5,071 nucleotides of DNA from JAVXAG01 sp036660615. Lineage in GTDB: Bacteria; Bacillota; Clostridia; Peptostreptococcales; Anaerovoracaceae. The notes under the pieces were generated by a model that was not told the DNA's origin, did no database searches, and saw nothing but the letters and a program-made list of their open reading frames with translations. Positions 1-5,071 of this stretch are shown piece after piece. Numbering within the stretch: position 1 is the first letter of the stretch; the number at the start of each line of letters is the position of its first letter. The position numbers were made by a program, and so were the translations under genes. Location of the stretch: positions 1 to 5,071 of the forward strand of contig JAVXAG010000118.1 of NCBI GenBank assembly GCA_036660615.1, given 5' to 3'.

Positions 1-55
1 AATGTTTTTAATATTTTTTATATAATATATCACCCGTAAACCCAGTAATTGCAAC

Positions 56-102
56 AAAAAAGCTACTCATTCTACCAACCGAAATTGGTAGAGCAAGTAG
101 CT
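56..102 (-). terminator. Intrinsic terminator of the thiolase gene
   Basis: Read on the minus strand, bases 102-85 and 78-61 form an 18-bp stem with two mismatches and one G-U wobble, closed by a 6-base loop (79-84). A run of six T residues (61-56) follows directly. The hairpin starts 32 bases after the thiolase stop codon, the normal place for a Rho-independent terminator. The inner part (TCTACCAA paired with TTGGTAGA) is perfectly matched. The plus strand has no U-tract after the stem, so it should terminate minus-strand transcription only. Confidence 0.88.
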
Positions 103-134
103 CTCTATGTACTTTGTTATTTAGTTTGCACTAG

Positions 135-1319
135 TTATTTTTCGATAACCATTGCTGTTCCCTGTCCGCCACCGATACATAATGTAGCAAGACCAAGATG
201 TGCATCTTCTCTTCTCTGCATTTCAAAAATTAATGAAATCAAGATTCTTGTTCCAGATGCGCCAATTGGGTGACCAAGAGCAATTGCTCCGCCATTTACA
301 TTAAGTTTTGATAAATCAAATCCTAATTCTCTACCAACTGCAACTGATTGAGCTGCGAAAGCTTCGTTTGCTTCGATTAAGTCAAGATCTTCAACTTTGA
401 TTCCAGCTTTTTCTAATGCTTTCTTTGATGATGGAACTGGTCCAATACCCATAATCTTAGGGTCAACTCCTGCTGATGCATAACTCTTGATTGTGCAAAG
501 AGGTTTGATTCCTAGTTCGTCAGCTTTTTCTTTTGACATTACGACAACTGCAGCACCTGCATCATTGATTCCTGATGCGTTAGCAGCTGTTACAACTCCG
601 CCATCTTTCTTGAAAGCTGGTTTAAGTTTAGCTGTCTTTTCGATTGTTGAACCAAACTTAGGGTGTTCATCTGTATCAAATATAACTGGATCGCCTTTTC
701 TTTGTGGAATTTCCACAGGAACGATTTCGTCTTTGAATTTTCCTGCTTTGATTGCTACTTCAGCTTTATTTTGTGAAGCAACTGAGAACTCATCTAATTC
801 TTCTCTTGAGATTTCCCATTGTGCTGCAATATTTTCTGCTGTCATACCCATGTGGTAGTCGTTAAATGCATCCCAAAGACCATCATTGACCATCATGTCG
901 ATCATCTTTGTGTTGTTCATTCTAGCTCCCCATCTTGCACTTGGTACAACATAGCCAGCTGCTGACATATTCTCAGCTCCACCTGCAACAACTATATCTG
1001 CATCGCCTGCTTTTATAATCTGAGCTGCTAGTTCAACGGCTCTTAATCCTGATCCGCAAACCTTGTTTATTGTCATTGCTGGAACTTCTATTGGAACTCC
1101 TGCGTCTAATGACATTTGTCTAGCAACGTTTTGTCCTAGACCGCCTTGCAAAACATTACCCATTATTACTTCCTCGACTAGTTCTGGTTTAATACCAGCT
1201 CTTTCGATTGCTGCTTTAATAGTAATAGCACCTAATCTTCTAGCTGAAACATCTTTTAATGCTCCTCCGAAACTACCAATTGGTGTTCTTGCTGCACTTA
1301 CAATTACAACTTCTTTCAT
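135..1319 (-). CDS. thlA: Acetyl-CoA C-acetyltransferase (biosynthetic thiolase)
   Basis: This cytoplasmic thiolase condenses two acetyl-CoA into acetoacetyl-CoA, the entry to butyrate/butanol, ketone or polyhydroxybutyrate routes. The 394-residue length matches the family (about 390-395). Visible motifs are the N-terminal VVIVSAARTPIG, the nucleophile Cys88 in NKVCGSG, the short-chain pocket motif HMGMTAEN (156-163), NEAF (318-321), His350 in GHPIGASG and the acid/base Cys381 in CIGGGQG. By recall it closely resembles clostridial ThlA. The ATG at 1319 is preferred over an in-frame GTG at 1355, because AAGGAGG lies before the ATG and inside the longer reading. It is 60 bases downstream of the DUF2156 gene, has a possible promoter of its own, and is followed by a strong terminator. 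Oddities: the usual GGMExMSxxP motif reads GGAENMSAAG (113-122), and Lys288 sits where C. acetobutylicum ThlA has Ala286. The class is certain; the physiological pathway cannot be read from this window. Confidence 0.96.
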   Translation of the reverse strand: MKEVVIVSAARTPIGSFGGALKDVSARRLGAITIKAAIERAGIKPELVEEVIMGNVLQGGLGQNVARQMSLDAGVPIEVPAMTINKVCGSGLRAVELAAQIIKAGDADIVVAGGAENMSAAGYVVPSARWGARMNNTKMIDMMVNDGLWDAFNDYHMGMTAENIAAQWEISREELDEFSVASQNKAEVAIKAGKFKDEIVPVEIPQRKGDPVIFDTDEHPKFGSTIEKTAKLKPAFKKDGGVVTAANASGINDAGAAVVVMSKEKADELGIKPLCTIKSYASAGVDPKIMGIGPVPSSKKALEKAGIKVEDLDLIEANEAFAAQSVAVGRELGFDLSKLNVNGGAIALGHPIGASGTRILISLIFEMQRREDAHLGLATLCIGGGQGTAMVIEK

Positions 1320-1330
1320 ATTCTGTATAT

Positions 1331-1337
1331 CCTCCTT
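1331..1337 (-). promoter_or_regulatory. Shine-Dalgarno site fixing the thiolase start
   Basis: AAGGAGG on the minus strand lies 11 bases before the ATG at 1319. The alternative in-frame GTG at 1355 has no purine-rich site upstream, and its extra 12 residues precede the conserved thiolase N-terminus. The site therefore decides for the shorter protein. The 11-base spacing is slightly long. Confidence 0.85.
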
Positions 1338-1338
1338 G

Positions 1339-1363
1339 AATAAAGTTCTTTTCACGCTTTATT
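1339..1363. repeat. Short inverted repeat in the thiolase leader
   Basis: AATAAAG (1339-1345) and CTTTATT (1357-1363) are perfect 7-base complements around an 11-base loop, just upstream of the thiolase Shine-Dalgarno site. The stem is mostly A-T, has no T-run after it and does not cover the ribosome binding site. It could be a weak leader hairpin, a protein site or chance in AT-rich DNA. Confidence 0.3.
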
Positions 1364-1379
1364 TGAAAACCTACCTACT

Positions 1380-2333
1380 CTATTCTACTACATCAATGGA
1401 GGAAAAACAAGCCGAATATTTTTCTGCCATATGATCAGGTTTATACGATTCTTTTGCATGCCTCAAATTTTCAATTCCCATGTCTTCTTCTCTGTTTACA
1501 TAGATGATTTCTTCGGGTAAATGTTTACAAAATTCACTGTTTATACATTGATATAATCCCCTTATTTCGTCATTTGCCTTTTCAAAATGAGCGACTGCAG
1601 TATCACTGCTAAGCAACTCGCCTATTGTAAATGCTTCTATTTTGCCGTCTATAAAAATTGCCCCAGAGAAAAATTTAGAATCTCCTACATATTCAAGAGC
1701 TTCACTTATTGCAGTCTCCTCAAGTTCCAAACTTTCCATCTCGTCAGGTTCAAGGGTTTTGCCTTCTTTGGCTTTCTTGACAAATTCTTTTATCTCCGGA
1801 ATCATATCTTTTGTTATTGGTTTATACTCATACTCATAAGTTTTCAAGAAATAGTTTAAGTGGTTTTTCTTTTTGTGAAGGGCCCTCCCACTAAGGGTTA
1901 TGAGTTTTTCTTTTAGATAAACGTACTCGTCATCGTCTCTATCGTGAGTAATGGTCAACTGTTCCGGAAAAGCCTCTTCAAGAAAATGTACCATATGACT
2001 CGGTATCAATTCTATGGAAAAAGGCAATTTTCTCTGGTCAAATTTTTTCTTCGCCTCAAGAATAGTGTATTTTAATTTTTCTGCATCATACTCCCCTGTT
2101 TTCGTCAGTGGCATTGAAATAATGGCCTTCGGGTTTTCACTTATGCAATCCGCACCTGCAATACAAAGGTATTCCCCTATTATTTCCCAGCAAACGCAGT
2201 GAGTGTTTCTCCAAATGTAGTTGGCTATAAAGGTGTACCCCGACCCTTGATAATCAAATCCATTAAAGTATTCTTCTAGTACGGTTATATCTTTTTCTGT
2301 TAATTCTTCAAAACAATGTTTTAATATGTTCAT
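1380..2333 (-). CDS. DUF2156 protein, LPG-synthase C-terminal/GNAT-like fold
   Basis: The 317-residue protein matches the remembered pattern of soluble clostridial DUF2156 proteins, related to the C-terminal catalytic domain of MprF lysylphosphatidylglycerol synthases and built of two GNAT-like halves. Supporting blocks are YTFIANYIWRN (33-43) with GEYLCIAG (53-60), the basic LSGRALHKKKNHLNYF (147-162), and the C-terminal VNREEDMG (279-286) followed by NLRHAKESYKPD (289-300). No membrane segment or signal peptide is visible, so unlike MprF it lacks a flippase part and should be cytoplasmic. AAGGGG lies 5 bases before the ATG. It sits 21 bases after surE and is probably co-transcribed with it. 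The substrate is unknown: aminoacyl or acyl transfer to a lipid, peptide or small molecule is an inference from the fold. The family assignment is firm, the function is not. Confidence 0.85.
   Translation of the reverse strand: MNILKHCFEELTEKDITVLEEYFNGFDYQGSGYTFIANYIWRNTHCVCWEIIGEYLCIAGADCISENPKAIISMPLTKTGEYDAEKLKYTILEAKKKFDQRKLPFSIELIPSHMVHFLEEAFPEQLTITHDRDDDEYVYLKEKLITLSGRALHKKKNHLNYFLKTYEYEYKPITKDMIPEIKEFVKKAKEGKTLEPDEMESLELEETAISEALEYVGDSKFFSGAIFIDGKIEAFTIGELLSSDTAVAHFEKANDEIRGLYQCINSEFCKHLPEEIIYVNREEDMGIENLRHAKESYKPDHMAEKYSACFSSIDVVE
1382..1410 (-). promoter_or_regulatory. Candidate sigma-A promoter for the thiolase gene
   Basis: On the minus strand, TTGTTT (1410-1405) and TAGAAT (1387-1382) are separated by exactly 17 bases. 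The -10 matches TATAAT at 5 of 6 positions and the -35 keeps the TTG core. Transcription would begin near 1375, giving a leader of about 55 bases. The boxes overlap the last codons of the DUF2156 gene, so coding constraint could produce them by chance. If real, it would let the thiolase be expressed apart from the genes upstream. Confidence 0.4.
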
Positions 2334-2354
2334 TCTGTCCCCTTGTATTATTAA

Positions 2355-3125
2355 TTAGTTTTTTATCTTTAAGTTCCATTTTGCTATTTCATCAACCATA
2401 TCGTCTTTTGTATAGTCAAAATGCAATGGTGTAATTGATGCAAAATTATTGTTTGCTGCTGTTACATCGTATATTTCTTCTGCTCCTTTAAAATCCCAAG
2501 GCTCTCCGTCAAGTTTATACTCTGTTGTTCCATCTTTTTCTCCAACAAAATGAAATTTGTCGCAATAATATTTTCCACCTAGTTTTGTATATTTTATGCC
2601 TTTGATTTCCTCTCTAGGCAAATCTGGTACATTGATATTCATTATGATGTTTGGCGAAACTTTCCCATAGATAAGTGGAATAATGTCCACTGCCAATTCT
2701 CCTGCTACGTCAAAGTGTGTTGCAATATGGCTATCCACAGATACTGCTACTGACAAGCATCCGCAAAGTGCTCCTTCCATAGCTGCTCCAACTGTGCCTG
2801 AATACAAAGTATCTCGACCTAAATTGCTTCCATGGTTTATTCCTGCGAAGACCATATCCACATCTATTCCATCTTCTTTTAGGAGTTGAACGCCCATTTT
2901 TATGCAGTCCGCTGGTGTGCCGGAAACTTCAAAAGCTTTTTTTGCAAAAGGAAAATCTGTCTCATTGACAAATACTGTATTATGTAAGGTTATTGCGTGG
3001 CTATTGGCACTTCTTTGTGTATGTGGAGCCGCAACATATACGTCTGCTACTGTTGCAAGTGCTTTAGCCAATTGCTTTATGCCCTCTGCATTTATCCCGT
3101 CATCGTTTGATATTAATATATTCAT
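2355..3125 (-). CDS. surE: 5'/3'-nucleotidase SurE
   Basis: SurE is a metal-dependent phosphatase that removes phosphate from nucleoside 5'- and 3'-monophosphates; some members also act on short polyphosphate. The 256-residue length is typical. The N-terminus MNILISNDDG gives the metal-binding Asp8 and Asp9. Ser39 in TQRSANSH and Asn97 in AGINHGSNLG complete the metal site known from Thermotoga SurE. Further blocks are SGTPADC (68-74), YSGTVGAAMEG (108-118), MNINVP (162-167) and ASITPL (229-234). No signal peptide is visible, so it should be cytoplasmic. The start codon overlaps the sirtuin stop by one base (TAATG), with only a weak GGA-type ribosome site, so translation is probably coupled to the sirtuin gene. 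It is complete with all key residues present. The nucleotide it prefers in vivo cannot be told from sequence. Confidence 0.96.
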   Translation of the reverse strand: MNILISNDDGINAEGIKQLAKALATVADVYVAAPHTQRSANSHAITLHNTVFVNETDFPFAKKAFEVSGTPADCIKMGVQLLKEDGIDVDMVFAGINHGSNLGRDTLYSGTVGAAMEGALCGCLSVAVSVDSHIATHFDVAGELAVDIIPLIYGKVSPNIIMNINVPDLPREEIKGIKYTKLGGKYYCDKFHFVGEKDGTTEYKLDGEPWDFKGAEEIYDVTAANNNFASITPLHFDYTKDDMVDEIAKWNLKIKN

Positions 3126-3850
3126 TATATTTCCATTACCTTTCCTATTGAATCATAAATTACTAGGTCTGCTTTCCTGTCGTATGGTGTCTCTGTTTTA
3201 TTTATCAAAACCAAGTGTTTTCCCTTGAAGTAGTGAATTAGTCCAGCGGCTGGATATACTACTAAGGATGTTCCTCCAATTATCAAGGTATCTGCTTTTT
3301 CTATTGCCGAAACTGCCCCTTGGATTACTTTGTCCTCCAGACTTTCTCCGTAAAGAACCACATCGGGCTTTACTATTCCGTTACATTTTTTACAATGAGG
3401 CACTCTATTGACACAATTTTTTTCGTCCATAATGTATTCTACGTCGTAGTATTCGCCGCATTCCTCACAATAGTTTCTAAGCACTGAACCATGGAGTTCA
3501 AATACATTTTTACTTCCTGCTTTTTGATGTAGTCCGTCTATGTTTTGTGTTACTATTGCCTTTAGTTTATTTTCTCTTTCCAAATGAGCAAGGGCTAAGT
3601 GTGCCTTGTTTGGCTTTGCATCAAGATAAATCAAATTATCTTTGTAATAGTCAAAGAAGGTCTCTGTGTTTTCCTTATAATAGCCGAGTGAAATTATTGT
3701 TTCTGGTTCTAACCCATATTTTTGTTTAGCGTTATATAGTCCTGTTTCTGATCGAAAATCAGGTATATTGCTTTCTGTTGAAACTCCAGCTCCTCCGAAA
3801 AATACAATATTTTCGCTGTTATCAATTATTTCTTTTAATCTGCTGTCCAT
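3125..3850 (-). CDS. cobB: Sir2-family NAD-dependent protein deacylase (sirtuin)
   Basis: Sirtuins remove acyl groups from lysine side chains using NAD+, releasing nicotinamide and O-acyl-ADP-ribose. The 241-residue protein is a complete single-domain bacterial sirtuin. It has the NAD-binding FFGGAGVSTESNIPDFRS (17-34), TQNIDGLHQKAG (101-112), the catalytic His120 in ELHGS, a zinc ribbon from Cys128, Cys131, Cys153 and Cys156, and GGTSLVVYPAAGL (192-204). It lacks an obvious Tyr-x-x-Arg pair before the PNKAH block (80-84), the acidic-acyl pocket of SIRT5 and E. coli CobB, so a deacetylase is more likely than a desuccinylase (inference). An extra Cys146 lies inside the zinc ribbon. GGGAGG with a 7-base spacer precedes the ATG. 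It is the first gene of the operon, overlapping surE by one base. An acyl-lysine regulator of metabolic enzymes is the usual role; targets here are unknown. Confidence 0.95.
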   Translation of the reverse strand: MDSRLKEIIDNSENIVFFGGAGVSTESNIPDFRSETGLYNAKQKYGLEPETIISLGYYKENTETFFDYYKDNLIYLDAKPNKAHLALAHLERENKLKAIVTQNIDGLHQKAGSKNVFELHGSVLRNYCEECGEYYDVEYIMDEKNCVNRVPHCKKCNGIVKPDVVLYGESLEDKVIQGAVSAIEKADTLIIGGTSLVVYPAAGLIHYFKGKHLVLINKTETPYDRKADLVIYDSIGKVMEI

Positions 3851-3866
3851 TGTAAAACCTCCCTAC

Positions 3867-3895
3867 TTGTTTTTTCTCTTTCTTTCGTATATTAT
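3867..3895 (+). promoter_or_regulatory. Candidate sigma-A promoter for the patatin gene
   Basis: TTGTTT (3867-3872) and TATTAT (3890-3895) are separated by 17 bases. The -10 box matches TATAAT at 5 of 6 positions; the -35 box has only the TTG core. Transcription would start near 3902, about 60 bases before the ATG. The region is AT-rich and offers alternatives, such as TATACT at 3901-3906 or AATAAT at 3931-3936, neither with a good -35 box. I see no other promoter for this gene in the gap. Confidence 0.35.
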
Positions 3896-3900
3896 TATTT

Positions 3901-3917
3901 TATACTTACATAGTATA
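3901..3917. promoter_or_regulatory. Palindrome TATACT-N5-AGTATA, possible operator
   Basis: Two perfect 6-base inverted arms (3901-3906 and 3912-3917) flank TACAT in the middle of the divergent intergenic region. The right arm, read on the minus strand, is the -10 box of the sirtuin operon; the left arm is a -10-like TATACT on the plus strand. The palindrome could be an operator for a small dimeric regulator or simply two back-to-back -10-like sequences. No regulator gene is present in the window. Confidence 0.4.
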
Positions 3918-3920
3918 CCA
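3912..3920 (-). promoter_or_regulatory. Extended -10 promoter of the sirtuin-surE-DUF2156 operon
   Basis: The minus strand reads TGGTATACT, an extended -10 element (TGn plus a 5-of-6 match to TATAAT). No good -35 box lies 16-18 bases upstream, which an extended -10 can tolerate. Transcription would begin near 3905, giving a leader of about 55 bases with a strong ribosome binding site at its end. Position and direction fit the operon. Confidence 0.55.
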
Positions 3921-3960
3921 CAAATTTGAAAATAATGAATATCTACAGGGAGGTTTTCTT

Positions 3961-5064
3961 ATGAATAAAAAAACTGCTTTTGTTTTAAGTGGTGGCGGAT
4001 CACGAGGCGCATATGAAGTTGGTGTCTGGCAAGCTTTAAACGAACTGGGAATAAAAATTGATATTGTCACCGGCGCATCTGTAGGAGCAATCAACGGGGC
4101 AATGATTGCTCAAGGTGATTTTGAACTTGCTACTTTGCTTTGGAATGAAATTGAAACTCATATGGTGTTTGACGTTGGAAAAAACAGTCAGCCTATTGAT
4201 TATGCAAGGGAACTTTTCTTAAATAAAGGTGCTGGTTCTTCTGGTCTTCAGGAGCTTATTGATAAATATCTAAATGAGGACGATCTAAGAAATTCTCAAG
4301 TCGAATATGGTCTTGTAACTGTTGAGCTTCCATCGCTTAAGCCTCACTATATGTTTGCCCAAGATATTCCAAGTGGCTTGTTAAAGGATTATATCACTGC
4401 CAGTGCTTCGGCTTTCCCTGCTGTTCACAGTCACAATATTAATGGCAAGGAATTCATAGACGGTGGTTATGCTGATGTTCTCCCAGTCAAAATGGCATTA
4501 TCAAAAGGTGCAACTGATGTAATTGCAGTCTATCTGGATGCTGTTGGTATTGTCCACCCTGAGGACTACAAGGATTTACCAAACTTCACTCTAATCCAAA
4601 GCAAATGGGATTTGGGTAATTTCCTAGTCTTTGACAAAGCTAATACTAAAAAAATCACTCGTCTTGGTTATCTTGATGCGCTCAAAGCTTTTGGTGTCTT
4701 TGACGGGGAATATTATGCCTTTATAAAAGGTGATTTTGACAAACGAAGTTTGAAGAATGCCGACTTAGCTGGCAAGGTTTTTGAACTTGATGCCAGTCTT
4801 ATTTATGGGAAAGGGTTTTTTCTTGAAAAGCTAAAATCTGCGGTTGACCTTGCCGCGCAAGAGCTGTCTTCAATGAGTATAACTCTAAAGGATGTAATGA
4901 AATTAGCCAATCGCAAAACAGCGGTTCTGCTTATCGCCGACAGTATTAACGAAAAGGGACCTGACAGTATTTTCTTATCCCGCCATGCCCTAAGGGTAAT
5001 TCCAAAGGAAATTGGCATTGCCCGATTTTTGATAAGGCAAGGGATTGTGCCAAATATAGAATAA
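3961..5064 (+). CDS. Patatin-like phospholipase family protein
   Basis: Patatin-like proteins are serine acyl hydrolases that cleave fatty acids from phospholipids or related acyl esters with a Ser-Asp dyad. The N-terminal half has all the elements: the oxyanion-hole glycine loop LSGGGSRGAYEVG (9-21), the nucleophile Ser40 in the elbow GASVGAING (38-46), and the catalytic Asp167 in DGGYAD (167-172). The catalytic core ends near residue 193. The remaining residues (about 194-367) form an extension with a block around KWDLGNFLVFDK (215-226) and RLGYLDALKAFG (234-245), which by recall occurs in other clostridial patatin proteins but has no function known to me. No signal peptide or membrane helix is seen, so it is probably cytoplasmic or peripheral at the membrane. 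AGGGAGG lies 7 bases before the ATG. It is transcribed away from the sirtuin operon. The substrate cannot be told from sequence. Confidence 0.93.
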   Translation: MNKKTAFVLSGGGSRGAYEVGVWQALNELGIKIDIVTGASVGAINGAMIAQGDFELATLLWNEIETHMVFDVGKNSQPIDYARELFLNKGAGSSGLQELIDKYLNEDDLRNSQVEYGLVTVELPSLKPHYMFAQDIPSGLLKDYITASASAFPAVHSHNINGKEFIDGGYADVLPVKMALSKGATDVIAVYLDAVGIVHPEDYKDLPNFTLIQSKWDLGNFLVFDKANTKKITRLGYLDALKAFGVFDGEYYAFIKGDFDKRSLKNADLAGKVFELDASLIYGKGFFLEKLKSAVDLAAQELSSMSITLKDVMKLANRKTAVLLIADSINEKGPDSIFLSRHALRVIPKEIGIARFLIRQGIVPNIE

Positions 5065-5071
5065 TATCGCC

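Larger units (their letters stand above)
3854..3957. repeat. Inverted copies of AGGGAGGTTTT at both gene starts
   Basis: The 11-base sequence AGGGAGGTTTT occurs once on each strand, at 3864-3854 (minus) and 3947-3957 (plus), each ending exactly 3 bases before a start codon. They serve as Shine-Dalgarno sites for the divergent sirtuin and patatin genes. Their shared centre (about 3905) lies close to the putative transcription start region. Selection for strong ribosome sites explains most of the identity; the extra TTTT match could be chance. Confidence 0.7.

Noticed and set aside
1..50. TATAAT at 21-26 as a promoter at the left edge
   Set aside because: Any plus-strand -35 box would lie outside the window, the only downstream plus-strand frame is antisense to the thiolase, and the minus-strand alternative (TTGCAA) has poor spacing to a -10.
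81..103. Plus-strand stretch TTGGTAGAGCA resembling a tRNA D-arm
   Set aside because: There is no matching GCTC before the loop, no acceptor stem, anticodon arm or T-arm. The sequence is fully explained as one arm of the minus-strand terminator hairpin.
1320..1355. Longer thiolase beginning at the GTG at 1355
   Set aside because: The extra 12 residues are not thiolase-like, no ribosome site precedes the GTG, and the AAGGAGG before the ATG at 1319 lies inside the extension.
1320..1420. Rex-type redox operator upstream of the thiolase
   Set aside because: Clostridial thl genes are often Rex-controlled, but no TTGTTAA-N4-TTAACAA-like palindrome is visible here or in the 3851-3960 gap.
487..1434. 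Long plus-strand open frames opposite the thiolase gene
   Set aside because: They are antisense shadows: the minus strand carries a complete conserved thiolase, and the plus-strand translations match no family and lack ribosome sites.
135..5064. A defence island, toxin-antitoxin or NAD-depletion immune system
   Set aside because: Sir2 and patatin domains occur in antiphage systems, but here the sirtuin is a complete deacylase with an intact zinc ribbon and no fused effector domain, the patatin has no CD-NTase partner nearby, and the neighbours are housekeeping enzymes.

Overview
The window looks like ordinary chromosomal DNA from an AT-rich, low-GC Gram-positive anaerobe (Bacillota, in the Clostridia/Tissierellia range). 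This rests on strong GGAGG-type ribosome binding sites, A/T-rich codon choice, a clostridial-type ThlA thiolase and a soluble DUF2156 protein of a kind common in these bacteria. I cannot name a genus. Five complete protein genes fill nearly all of it. I see no RNA gene, CRISPR array, insertion sequence or phage gene, and no gap over 300 bases.

Layout from left to right: a minus-strand intrinsic terminator (56-102) follows an acetyl-CoA C-acetyltransferase gene (135-1319, minus). Upstream of that on the same strand lie a DUF2156 protein of GNAT-like fold (1380-2333), the 5'/3'-nucleotidase SurE (2355-3125) and a Sir2-family NAD-dependent protein deacylase (3125-3850). A 110-base divergent intergenic region (3851-3960) separates these from a patatin-like phospholipase gene on the plus strand (3961-5064), which ends 7 bases before the window edge.

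The sirtuin, surE and DUF2156 genes form a tight operon: the sirtuin stop and surE start share a base (TAATG), and DUF2156 follows surE after 21 bases. The thiolase lies 60 bases further on. It may be the last operon gene, but a promoter-like sequence over the end of the DUF2156 gene could drive it separately. The intergenic region carries an extended -10 box for the operon, a weaker candidate promoter for the patatin gene, and a short palindrome between them.

Functionally, the cluster joins an acetyl-CoA-condensing enzyme (entry to C4/butyrate or ketone metabolism), an NAD-consuming protein deacylase, a nucleotide phosphatase, a probable acyl- or aminoacyl-transferase-fold protein and a lipid acyl hydrolase. 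A shared acyl/NAD theme is possible but is inference. No clearly new biological system is visible. The points worth a second look are the sirtuin-SurE coupling, the DUF2156-sirtuin pairing, a mixed set of redox-switch residues in the thiolase, the promoter architecture, and the unexplained C-terminal half of the patatin protein.
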